64,000 nt of DNA from Epiperipatus broadwayi. Taxonomy: Eukaryota > Onychophora > Udeonychophora > Euonychophora > Peripatidae. The position numbers and the translations under genes were made by a program. Shown here in pieces: positions 23,216-36,300 of this stretch. The number at the start of each line of letters is the position of its first letter. The stretch's first letter is position 1. The DNA lies in contig JAQFVV010000505.1 of NCBI GenBank assembly GCA_028023455.1, positions 1-64,000 of the forward strand. The letters run 5' to 3'. The notes under the pieces were generated by a model that was given only the letters and a program-made list of their open reading frames with translations, was not told the DNA's origin and made no database searches.

Positions 23216-23599
23216 GGGGGAGGGTTATAAAAAGAATGTTAATGGGTAAAGATAATAAATTTATATAAGAAGAGTATTAATTTATAAAGGTATTTTAAAA
23301 GAAATAATTAAAGATAGGGAAGGAGGTAAATAATTGTATTTGTAGATTATAATAATACTATGGTTTTATTTGAATATTATATATTTGAAATGTATTAATA
23401 TTTTATTTATTTGTGTTATTATTTTTGTTTTTTATTTTTATTTATTATTTTATTATTATTATTATTTTTTCCAGGAAACTTGATAATGACTACAGAATGT
23501 AGTTGAAACGTTGTATGGAAGGAGAAAGAAAATTATAGTTTGGAATAAAACAAGTTTTAAAAAGAAAAGGAATGTTGAATTTATATATTTATTTCCAAT

Positions 23600-24000
23600 A
23601 TTTTTTTTGAACAAACAATAATAATAGTGACTTTAATTTACATTTTGTTGAAGAGTTATTTATTAGTTATTGTATATCACATGATGAACATTGATTTGGT
23701 GCCATCAGTAATGCATCAGTTTGCATGACTTTTATTCAAATCTGAACCACCAGATGGCAGCTAATCCTGCAATATTAATCAGTAAATAGGATTCTAGCTA
23801 TTCTTAACTGGCAGTCAAAACAAGGATGAGGGTCAATCGCTCCCACCACCGATTCTCCATGGAGGGTTGATGCAGAGGCCTGCAATGGAATGCTTAAAAA
23901 CTATTTTATACCAAGCAATAAAAAAACAATTATTAATAATAATAGTTTGACAATACTTTTCTCTGAATCTTTAGTATATAAATAATAACAAAAAACACAA
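23600..24000. other. Region between the Penelope palindrome and the rhophilin 3' UTR
   Basis: Contains a somewhat more GC-rich stretch around 23700-23890 (for example CTCCCACCACCGATTCTCCA) with no recognised gene or element. Confidence 0.3.
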
Positions 24001-24019
24001 AAGTAAAACTGTTTTTAGT

Positions 24020-24025
24020 TTTATT
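24020..24025 (-). promoter_or_regulatory. Probable poly(A) signal of the rhophilin gene
   Basis: AATAAA on the minus strand lies about 145 bases after the TGA stop at 24171-24173. AT-rich sequence makes this hexamer common, so the assignment rests on position. Confidence 0.4.
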
Positions 24026-24170
24026 TATTATAAAAAAATAAAAACAGAGTATAAAATTTGCATCAAAACAAATACTATAAAAATTATGAGCACCAGTTAA
24101 AATATATGCACTGCATCATTATTAAATTAATGGCAGTTTGTAAGTCCATAGTAGTTAATTAAAATACTTT

Positions 24171-24341
24171 TCATTCGTCAACCACAGGATGCAAGAAATT
24201 ACGATCTTGCGGAGTGATGAGTTGAACAATGACATAATCTCCAAGATTTTTAAAGGTCGATACAACTTGTACATGGGTTGCCCACTTGGTATCTATATCT
24301 GCAACTTTAACAATAAAATCACCCTCCTTCATACCCGATTT
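24171..24341 (-). CDS. Rhophilin exon: second half of the PDZ domain and stop
   Basis: The acceptor ATTTTTCAG precedes 24341. The exon starts in phase 0 with KSGMKEGDFIVKV, continues DIDTKWATHVQVVSTF and VIVQLITPQDRNF, and ends HPVVDE then TGA at 24171-24173. The KEGDFIV strand, KW and the helix after H are characteristic of rhophilin PDZ domains. 57 codons including the stop. Confidence 0.92.
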   Translation of the reverse strand, partial: KSGMKEGDFIVKVADIDTKWATHVQVVSTFKNLGDYVIVQLITPQDRNFLHPVVDE

Positions 24342-27300
24342 CTGAAAAATATTAACATTTTGTATGTATGAATATATATATATGCATATACAACAAAATA
24401 AAAGTCAAAGTACAAAGTGAAAGTAGAGAAATAAAGAAATACATCAATATTATGATCAAGAGAGAAATTAGCTTTAACTTAAACTTCAATAAATCATCAT
24501 CTTATACTATAATGGCATTTTAATGTTGATTCATGGCTAAAAGTGGTTTTAAGTGTATAATCTATGCACAAAAACTTCTTATTTTCTCTAATAAGCTATT
24601 TATGTCTACATTAATCACAAATTTTTAATATTTGTATATAAGTAAATATATGCAGATACAAAATTTAAATGTTCAGACAGTTTGTGTGATTTTAATTTAT
24701 AAGATTCACCGTAACTGGATTTAGTCAGGCTGGAAATTAGTAACAGAAGGCCCTCTCAATAATTTTCTGGGAGCTCAATTTGCCATGGTGGAATCTTATT
24801 CTCCATTTCAATAACTGTATTGGTGCACAATCTAAATACGTGAATTCATTATCTCTGATAACTCAGGAGATATACTCCTAGACACATGATCACTGATCTA
24901 CATGTAAAATTGGATTCCGATTAATACATTGTCATTAGTTTTTTTTTTTGTTGTCGTTGCTTCATTTCTAGTCTGACAACTGGATTGGTTAAAGATTTGA
25001 TTTTTTTCAATCCACTTTTTCCAGCTCTAGATAGCTAAAGATTAGTCTGTTTGATCTAATCACTATTCTTTAGTCATCATCTCTTCTGTTATGGTCATGA
25101 TTGATATTTATGGTGGTTGGTGACTGAGTTACTGGTTCTGGAATCAGTTTATTTGCTAGAATCTTCTGGATTAGTTTTTTTCAGTATTCAACTTCCACCA
25201 TTGTTGACTTTTATGCCAGTAATAAAGATCCCCCTCCCAATCTTTAGAATAGACTCTTGCTATCATTTGCCTATATGATAGCAAGAATCCATTTAATGAT
25301 TCCATTACATATAAGATACAGAACTTTGATTTTTACATTAAACCTGCTATATACTTAGTTAGCAAAAAAGAGCAATTGATAAGAGGATACCTCGACCACT
25401 TAGTCTTGATGATTTTATTTATCTGTAAATGGATTGGGGATACATTACAATATATAAATATTTTATCAAATAGTTCTTGATATCTTTTTTTTAAAGTTTA
25501 TGTTATCAATCTATCTTTCTAATGAGTTTATAATCTACGTGACTGAATCAACCACAGACCATTAAGTTGTCATGATCCTTGCTCATAACAATCGAAGGCA
25601 AATAAAAGATTTTAGTTTATTTTGTAATTTTTATTACCAATTCACCAAGAACAGGAATCAGCATCTACGCAATATTTAATGACTTTGTATCTTCGCTGAA
25701 GTTTATCTAATTTCTAGATGCCATGGACCCGTTCCATAATTAATAGTACCTCATTTATAATAACTTGGATCTTAAAAGCTGAGTTTGAATCTATCAATTC
25801 CCCCGATTTAGATTTAATCTGTTATTATATATTTTGTATCTAATATGCAGTAGGTGGAAATTAGGTGTATGTGCGGGGTGCATTATTTTTATTAATAGTT
25901 TTTAATACATCTGTAACATGCTTTGCTAGAGTTTACATATATTCTTTTTGGCTAAACAAGTTATTATACAGTGATCAGTTTTGTGATTTTCAATGATCTT
26001 GGTTATCTACCCTTTAACAGTAAAATATTGATTCAATAGTGATTCTCCTAGGAATGTTTGAACAGCTGCAGATGTGATACTAGGACAAAGCAGTCTTCAA
26101 GCCTCTTACAAAGTGTTTGAATTCACAGGTCGGTGCTAATTTTTTGAGCTCGATGATAATAATCTATCACCTTTTCATTATTCCTTTGATTCTGCAAATT
26201 AAGACAGGTCTTTGCAATATTTTCAGGGATTTAAGACAGAATAGGCTGTAAACAAATCAGCTGTTGAACATTAGTTCAGATGGACAAACAGATATACATC
26301 TCACAACTTTCATTTCAGGTTTCATTATTTGGTATGATTTTAGAAAAAGATTTAATCTATACAAGTATACAGGACAGTTTTCTGGATTACTTGGATCAAA
26401 TTCTCCCACAGATCTCATTTTTGCCAAATTAGTTTCATTTCAGTAATTTTTTTTTTTCTTTTAATGGACTTTACTCTTCAATTAAAATTTTAGCATCATG
26501 GGATTTTATGATATTCCTTTTTAGTAATGATGGCAATTTTTTCCCCTCTTATTTTCTCAATCATCAATTTAATTCTTATATACTATATTTGTATTAAAAA
26601 TCTTACCTCAGCCACACTTCCTGAATGAATTTCAGCAATGATAACAGGAGAGTCTCCTCGAACTGTAAACCCAAATTCTTTTTCATTATTTTTACATAAT
26701 GTTATGGTTCGAGGAGCAGACCAGCTATGTCTTGCAGAAAATATTGCAATTGGACCCTGAAATGGAAAGTATTAATTAGAGAATAAAAAATAAATTAATT
26801 TTTTAAAAAAGGATGTGTATGTGATTGTATGTATATATATATATTTATAAGGGACTTGAACTCAGATTTTCAAACTCCCCACAGCTATCCAATCCATCTT
26901 ATACAACTGATACACATGGCCACATACATGTGAAAAAAATAAATGATCTCCAATATAATGTATTTCATGCTGAAGCAGCACTCATCACTTGGTCCAGATC
27001 ACCATCTCCCACACATATATACAATCACTGCTCAATTTACATTACGATAGCAAATCATCAAACTTTAATGTACAAGCTACATTCTTTTCCACTCTCCAAC
27101 TCTTCAGCCATCCATATCATTGAAAATCCGAGGATGATATGCTCAAAGCCTTTGTAATTATATTAATAGTATAGACAATATACATGTATTTAAATATTAT
27201 ATATATATAATGTTATGCATGAATATAAACACAAAAGTGTTTTTTTTATTTTTTAGGAAAAAAAAAATCCTTGAAGAATATTATTCGTCACATATGGGTG

Positions 27301-30300
27301 TATAGATATAAAGAAATATATGAAAATGGGGAAAATATTTTGGACAGAAAATGAAAACATAGCCTCTGTTAAAAATGTTGTATAATTTAAGTTGTTAACT
27401 TTATGTAAATACAATACAATTAATTAAAATCAATTATTGTAATTAGTATTGATCTTTAAAGTGTATAACATCCAAAACATTTTGTCTCAAAATAAATAAT
27501 GCCACATAAAATTAATATGCACATTCTTCATAAATTATTTCAACTTTGAGCTGAAGTAAAAATAAAATTACAAGTTGTGAATTTTCATCATACATCAATT
27601 TATAGTTTTTCCTAAATATTGGTGTTGCCTTCAATAATACATTACATTCATTTTTCTTTTCAAATCCCATGATTATCAACACTACACTATTAATTTTGCT
27701 GTTTTTGGGGGTTTTTTTTAGGGATAAGAACCATAAAAAAGACACTATCTATATACAGCAAAGACTGTAACAGTTTGGAGAACTACATTTATTAAGAAAT
27801 AAAGCATACTATTTGAATGATTTATATTAATCAAGGGCCATAAATATGGACTTTAGTGATCTACATTCATCATATTCCATGAACATGATATTCCAGTGAT
27901 CTACATTTACCATGTATGAGAAATATAACACAGGTCATTCATCAATGCCCACGACCATGATACTCTAGTAATCTACATTCATTAAATATCATAAATGAGA
28001 CTGATCTACATCCATCAAAGACGATGAATATAGTATTCAGATGACATACATTTATCATCAAAGACTATGAATATGATACTATGATGATCTACACTATTAA
28101 CCTGAAGCAAAGAACCATAATTGCATTGAAAAAATAAAAAATACTGTAGTTTGAAATTAATGGAATTCACATTGAATATTTAAATTTTCTGTAAAAATTT
28201 TTTACGTTATTGTAAACAAATAACCCAATTGTTAAGTTTAAATCTTCAAATATGATTGTTACTTGGGGTCTAAGCTATAAAAATAATTTGTGTATATGAC
28301 ATATAAAAAGATACATACAAATCACGATTGATGAATTATTACAGTAATAGAGATGTAGTGAAGAAAAAAAAAAATTTAAAAATGCACTGCTAATGCAGTA
28401 TTAGCCTTTTCTTAGAAAAAACAATAGCTGCATTATTTTATCAGAGTGGTAGAAATAACTTATCTGAGTTATATAAAATTCTATTTTGATAAATTTATTG
28501 AATAGAAATGAGACATTGATTCTTACCAATGTCATATAAAAATAGTGAAGAAAATTTAACAATGTAAATGGCAGAAATGTAACATCAACCAGAAGAGTTT
28601 TCAACTCGCTGTATGTGGTTTTTACTAAAGGTGTGTGGACCTGAATTTGAACATAGAAAAGCCACACATTATTTGCCTTATAAAAAATATTTCAAAGGCA
28701 TTTTCAAAAGATACTGTATAAATTGAATTCATTTAGAAGAGATGACTAATAGAATACAATGGACACCAATAATTAAATAGGGTGTTGAAGTCTTAGAGAA
28801 AACTATGTTGCGAAAGAAATTAAGACAATATCACAATATATTAAATAAACTTTTGAGACAGAAGGTGATATGTGGATTCGACCTTTGTCTTTTGTTTTGA
28901 TAATATTCATTTCTGTCTCTATCATCAAAATGAATTTAATTATATAACTAAATTTCCTTTTCAAATGATATCAATTTCAATATTGTGTATGTGGTCAATT
29001 TGTTATGAATTTTTGAAGTTATATCTAATTATAGCTTATTCTTTTAAATGTTTCACGAAAATTTTAAATATTAAAAAAATTTTAATATTAATATTATTAA
29101 TAATGTTAATTTTTCACACTCAATACTTATAATTGTGTGTGTATTTTTTTTTTTTAAAAGTAATAGCTTATGATGATAAAAAGTAATACTTGTTGAACAA
29201 TGTGTGGATGTTTATTGTTATCATGATGCTAAGTTTTGGGTTTTTTAAAAAAAATTCTTGCCACATTATAAAAACTGTTAAAATAGATATTTAAATATTA
29301 TTTACAAAACAAAATATAACATTAATTACATATAAAAATAGTAGTAAAATTTTTAAAACGATACAAAAAAAAAAACCTATTTCTTCTTAGACTCTTAGCA
29401 TTGACATACCTATAATTTGCTTTATTTATTAATATTTTCTGCTAAAATTGTTTTTTTAAAGTAGAAGCTTAATTTCTTGGGCATTAGAAACCAGATGAGA
29501 GAATAATTTAAATCAGGTAATTAATTCTCAAGACATTAATGTAGTTTGAACACTGGAAGTAAAGAGTTTTTAGGCACATCATGCCATCTACTTTTCAGAA
29601 ATTGGAAGAAAAAAAATCTTACAAGATTTTAAAATTAAAAAAGAACAGAATCTAATGTATTTTCTTAGCTATTAATTCAACTACGTTAATCATGGCAGAA
29701 AAAATAAATAAAAGTTGATGAAGGAAAAAAGACCATAAAGATTATAATCTTGAAATTCATTTTTAACAGCGTATTTTTTTTGACGTTAGTGACAAAGCAT
29801 TTAAGCTCTATTTATTCCAACATGTAAAATGTGATGTACATATAGTAAGTGCATTTAGCACTAATGGATTAAAAGATTATTATACAGTACTTTGATTAAG
29901 CAAATTGATGCAAGTAGCCATATAAGCTTTTGACTTCTAAAATCAATTATGTGCTCCTGAAAGAGCATAAATATCAAGATTAGACACTTGTTTATAGATC
30001 CATGTTTTGCCAAATGAAAGGTAAATGATTATAAATTCAACCTGCTCATTTTTATATTGTGACCAAAAAGTAACAAGCGGGAAAATGGAAAATTTTAATA
30101 TTTTATCCAATTCAAATTGAAAGATTAATTTGCTAATAGAAACATATTCTTGATATACAAACAAGTCTATTATTGAAAAATGAAATCTTAATAGTTGCTA
30201 CCAGCAGATTACTTAGCAAAAGAATATAAAGTAGCTATTTTCTGAATATCACCCTCTTCAAATAATGATGAATTAGATTTTGGAAAAATTTTAAGATGAA

Positions 30301-33300
30301 CATTGAATAGTCATAAGCAAAAAAAAAATTGCTTAAATATGCAAACGCAATCTTTAGATATTAAATTAATGGCATTCATATATAAATTATTCAATTCTCA
30401 TCTTTATATATTAATATATATAAATTATCCGATTCTCTAAAACAGGTGAAAGAATATAATTGTTCATTTACCCCATACATCCTAAGATTTTAAAGATACA
30501 GCTAGGTAAGAACAGTGATATCACTCTCTTAGGTCAGTGTAAAGAAACTATCCCTAAAACTAAAGTATTACTAAAGCTGCTTCTTACATTTAGAAAGTAA
30601 TGAAGACATTAACTATAACATTAATATATCTTCAGGGCTACGCACTTATATTCAACATAAAAGTAACATGGAAATATGAAATATACATCTAGGTGTGCAT
30701 ATTCCAAAATGAATTCAATTGAACAAAAAATATAATAGTGTGCAAATGAGAAAACATATGCACTTAAAATGTATATTTTATATTTTTGTTTTTATATTGA
30801 TTTTGAATGTAACAGCTGTTTTTATAAAAATGTTAACACTGAGGATACATTAATGCTATAATTAATATTTTCAATGTTTTCTTTATGTATGAACTGATGT
30901 TAGTATTGGCTTTGATTTATTATATTTCAGTGATGGAATTAAAGTTTTTATATAATTTAAGTTTTCATCCTTGGTTTATTCGGTAAATTTTATAGAAATA
31001 TTTTTATATTTTAAATACATTTAATGGGGATTTTTATTTTATCATAATATTAATTTTTTTTAATTGAATGTTTAATGACCTTTTTTTATTCATATTAAAA
31101 AAAAAAAACTATATACATCAACTATTAGATTCAAATTTTGTAAATTATGGGTTCAAAATTTAAAATGATGACTCATAATACTATGAAAAAATGCTTGGAT
31201 AAAAAACATAGTAGTCTGATTTTATAGTATATTGATAAGTAGCATATATAGGTAAAAGAGCTTCTATTTTCTTATTTAGTGTTGAAAGAATTACTACTTA
31301 ATATAAATAAAGTTCATAGTGTGTTTCAAAAACTAATGAAATATTTGCAAATGAATATTCAAAGCAAAGCTAAATAATTTATTTAGCAAGCATAATAAAA
31401 ATGCTTTGAAAAGGAGACCCCCAAAGTTGCTTATACTAATACATGCTGCATACTATTGCAAGGAAATCAAATCATATATCATATGACTTAATTTAATAAG
31501 TTTGTACTACAAATGTTATATAATGAGCGTGCTAATAGCTCTTAACAAGCCTTTTTGAATATCCCTATCCTCAAACCGGTTTCTAGCTCTAGCTGTCATC
31601 AGTGAGGTGCTAGAACAGCCAGAGTTAGAAACTGGTCTGAAAAATAGGGATATTCAGAAAAGCTTGTTAAGTGCTATTAACATGCTCATTATATAACATT
31701 TGTAGTACAAGCTCATTAAATTAAGTCACATGATATATGACTTGATTTCCTTGCAATCATTGTTTTGCTCTTAATGCTTTGGTGATTTTATATTTCTAAA
31801 GCTATTAGTATATAGTGTATCTGAACTTAGTTCAGTCCCATATGGCTATAAAAGTTAGATAGCTGGATATGAAGACATATGGATGTCTAAAAATGTCAGA
31901 TTTTCTACTTAATAGGTAACTATTAGATAAATGCTGGGGCTTTGACCTGGTATTTTTAAATCTAATATCTGAATGTCCTAGCAACTCACTGACAATACCT
32001 AGAGCTAGAAACAAGTCTGAGAATAGGGATATTCAGATAAGCTTGTTAAGAGCTATTAGCACGCTCATTATATAACATGCTGTATTTGAGGAAGACAAAA
32101 AAAATTAAACAGGATTCGATACTCTAGCCAAGGCAATGGAGTATGTTAACAGTTTATAAAATAAACCTCTCAACTCATAGTCTAGACTTTATTTACTGGC
32201 TTTAGACACAAAAATTCATATAAAATAAAATACCAAAGTTACGACAATACACTCTAAAATATAAAAATTAAATAAACAAGAACTAGAAATAAATTATTCT
32301 CTATATAAAAACCATTGTTACATTATTACCAAAATGTCAAAGAAACATGTTTTATCCCCACAGTTCCCTGTATCAATATATTTAAAAAATAAATTGTAAG
32401 AAAATTTAATATTATTGTTTAATAGAAAAAAATCCTCATAATGGAATGATTAGTGCATCTACCTGACATCTTCTCTTGGAAACTTTTTAAAGGGTTCCAA
32501 GCAAACATAGGATTAAGTAATCAATACATAGACTATAAATAACTATCGATTTAGTATTGGTCAGTAAATAGGTATCTAGCTACTGATAACTAGAAAATAA
32601 AGTCCCAGATCGGAGAATATATGCACTGACTATAAAAACACAAAAATGACATATGATTTTCACCAGTGATTGGGAGGGTCATGCATTTAGCTAAACAAGA
32701 AATATATTAAGGCTACAACCTTAAAACTATGCGCCTGAAAAAACGACAGTAGGGATCTCTGCAAGACAAGATTTTTGCAGGGTCCCTACTGTCGTTTTTT
32801 CAGGCGCATAGTTTTAAGGTTGTAGCCTTAATATATATTACTTTAAGTAATGATTATGCGCTTCATAAATATAATTATTACTAAACAAGAAATCCATTTT
32901 CCCATTGAATGAGTAACATTCCTCAAAATAGTATATAAAATGCAGTCAACACAAGTTATAAGATCTATCAAGCACTAAATTAAGACAATGTCACAGTACA
33001 TACCATTAAATTATTTTTAAATTCAAAATTAGCATATATGTATATTACAGATATGAAAGAGACTTGTCAAAACAATCAGTTATTTTTAAAAAATCTGAAT
33101 AATAAAGTATTAAATTTGCATTGTGTCAAGTGCATAAAAGTGTGTATTAATATTATTTATATTAGTACTTATAAAGAATTGTACAGAAATTTGCTATTTC
33201 AGTGGTAAACTAATTTAAGCTAGATTCCATAATCTTTGATAAACCATTAATACAAATTACAGCTTGATATTTAACTCTTAAAAACACACATACATACTCA

Positions 33301-36300
33301 TTAAAAAAATTATGAAAGTAACAAATGTCTATTACATATTTAATATCAAAGAAATTACAGTTACATAAACACAAAGTTTAAAAAAATGTAAACAAAAACA
33401 CGAGACTAATTTACAAAAGGAAAAAAAAACAAATAGTGCATTGATTGGTAAAACAAAACACTTAAAATTCCAAATGAAAAACAAATAAAAAGGTCAGCAT
33501 AGATGAAGGATATTAGATTACTTGAATAGTTCTACTCAGCATGTCAATGAATACTGTATATAGATATTACCATGTCATCTATTCTAATAAAAAAATGAAA
33601 TATAACACAAAGATCTTGGATATGTTTTCATACCTCAAGAATCGGCATTTTTGTAAAGAAATTTCTCTCATCATTTAAACTTTTCTTTGAAGTTTTTTTT
33701 TTCTTCACTTGTTAAACCTCTATTTTTTCTCTGATATTAGAGATCTAAATTATTTTTTAAGACATTATTTAGACCAACATTTTTTCATTAGCATCTCAAC
33801 AAAGTAAAAATAAAAATCTGAAAAATGAGTGACTACTTTTGGTATGGGATCAGCATATCAACAAAGTCATACAATCCTATTTAGCAGACTATGACTAAAA
33901 TATGATTGAGTAGATCTTTTTCAAAGAAAAAGATAATGTTCTAATTTTCATACTGCACACTCGCTTAACTTTGAAATCCAGCCTAATTTTATATATAAAT
34001 AAATAAATACAGGTGTGTCATTAAAAATTAAAGCTTTTCTTTTTCTAATAAAAAATAAAAATAATGGCCTGATTAGCTATAAAACTCCAGAATGATAATT
34101 ATGTTTGATTGAATTACATAAATAATTTAATTTACACTAAAAACTTTTTATACAAATGCATATCAATCTCACTTTATGAAAGAATTTATTTGGGGTGGTG
34201 ACACTGGAAATAAATCATATAAACTCACCAATTTGTTAAACAGATCGATAACTTTAAATTGTGTGAAGTTAGGAACTTGAATAGCTGCCATCTTTCTGCA
34301 AAATGCTAAAGTAATAGAAGGAAAAAAACCATTTTAAAAATGCAGTTATTAACAGCTGATGGATTTTTAAAGCAAAATATTATTTATTTTTAAGAAAATA
34401 GAAGTTAAAAAAAAATCCTATTACAATAAAATCTAAAAACTAAATTATTTCATAAATTTAAATGCATCTTTCAATATAATAACTGCTCACTTTAAGCACC
34501 CCTCCATATTTCCTAAAAAGTATTCTCTTTTAAAATACCACTATTATTTCTGGTAGTTATTAATCCGAATCCCATTACATTTCCCTAATATCTATAACTT
34601 TTTATTTTTTCTATTTTTAATTGTTTACATTTTAAAACACAAGTCTACTTCAAATTCTTTTTAAATCTCCTAAATAGCATTCCTCTTTAATTCTTCACAA
34701 GTTTTTAATTATTTTTTATTTATTTCCATTTTCTACATTCTGAAATCATTCCCCTTAACTGCTGTTATCTCTAAAGTGACTCACTCCAAGCACAAAGTTT
34801 TAAATCTTTTTTTAAACCGAAACAGTTTGTATAATTATTTTAAAAAATCTCTCCCTCTCATGTGAAATTTCAAAATGGTGTATGCATTAATAGACAGAAA
34901 GTGTACCAAGGTCTTTATTTTATGTGTTTGTATTTGCAGTAACTATTTTAATATAACTTTAATACCTTAGGAACACTCCAAGGATCAGACATTGCTGACA
35001 GTGTTTTATGGTTAGTCATATAAAAAGAAGTGTTTGTTGCAATGCAATAATAAAAATTATTCAAGTGTCTTTTTTCCCCATTTCTCCATGTGATTTCTGC
35101 TTTGTTACACACTGCGTTTTTTTCTTTTCGTTTTTAATCATAATTTTGTTCTTAATAATAAAAATCCTCACCGCACTATTATAAATTACATTCAATTAAT
35201 GTCTTTAATTTTCCTATTCTATAAAATCATTTTACTCTTCATCATCATCATCATTTTTAATCATTATTAATCCATAGCAGAAAGATCTTTTCAAGTTTAA
35301 TCCAATGTCTCCCATCCCTAGCACAACATATCAGAAAATTTCCTTGTTTCATCCATCTATCTCACATGGAGTTTCTTTATAAGTCTTTTACAATTTCTTG
35401 AGATCCAATTTAAGACTTCAACCGTCTATCTAATTATCTAATTTCTAAGAAACCCATCATTCCCATTTCATTTCACTGTTACTTTTAATATCCATGATAG
35501 TAGCATTTCAACCACTGAAGTTAATCAGTATTATCCTATTAAATCAAATATTCAGAGGGTATAAACGTATTTTATGTAAAGAACTCAGTACTACTTTTCT
35601 TAGTAACTTTATTTTCTATTAAATTCCTGATAAAAATTACCACAATTAAGGATCAAATATTAATTCCTTGCTGTAGTGATCCTACTGTCTGTTTCTTCAA
35701 TGTGATTTTGGGCAGCTAATTTTAACATAAAATCAATAAATAAATTTCTAATAGAATACTAATTACATACATTATTAACAATAGCAAGCTCTTCATACAA
35801 TAGTGTTATCAAGTGCAAATCATAGCAATCAATGGATGCAAGAAGGTTTGTGCATAAAATCCCTATCTAGTGCCTACACATTCTATACGCCCTGCCCCTG
35901 ACTAGTTTCTAAGTTTTGGCTCTCATCACTAAGGATCTTTGGTTTTGAAAGCATTGCACCTAGATCTTAGGATCTAATGCATCTCTCACTGATGAAAGCC
36001 ACAAACTAGAAACTAATCTGGGGATATTGAATAAATAGGTACTAGTTGGAATTTTATGCACAAATCTTCTTGCATCCATTAATTACTAAGGCTTGCACTT
36101 GGTGGCACTACTGTATGGAGAATTTGATAATATTTAATTGGGTTATAAATAAAGGACAGGCAACAAGATGGGTGAGAAAGGTAATGCAGTATACAAAAGA
36201 TTTGGATAAAGAATTTATGTCAATATACTTATACAAAAGATGGGATGATTTTATACTAGTAAGGAATGGGATAAAAGAATAGATGCATTAATAAAGAATA

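Larger units (their letters stand above)
21880..23590 (-). mobile_element. Penelope-like element 1 in a head-to-head palindrome
   Basis: A 5'-truncated minus-strand Penelope-like element (3' end near 21880, coding 22277-23215) abuts an inverted copy of its own 3' UTR (23193-23590). The two outer arms are about 390 bases and closely matched, for example TTGTATTTGTAGATTATAAT and GACTACAGAATGTAG in both. The coding part carries Penelope-type RT and a GIY-YIG endonuclease in the usual order. Both arms contain the CTTGATAATGAC...TTGAAACGTTG motif discussed as a hammerhead-like remnant. Inverted partial copies are known for Penelope elements. Only two evident frameshifts interrupt the coding part, so it is relatively young. 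Confidence 0.88.

Noticed and set aside
25248-25290. Short hairpin with CTTGCTATCAT arms as a small RNA gene
   Set aside because: An 11-13 bp stem in AT-rich intronic DNA occurs easily by chance, and no promoter, conservation or second copy was seen.
26825-27157. 110-codon ORF as a gene
   Set aside because: It is a family F SINE arm also present at 56290-56460, where the frame is not kept.
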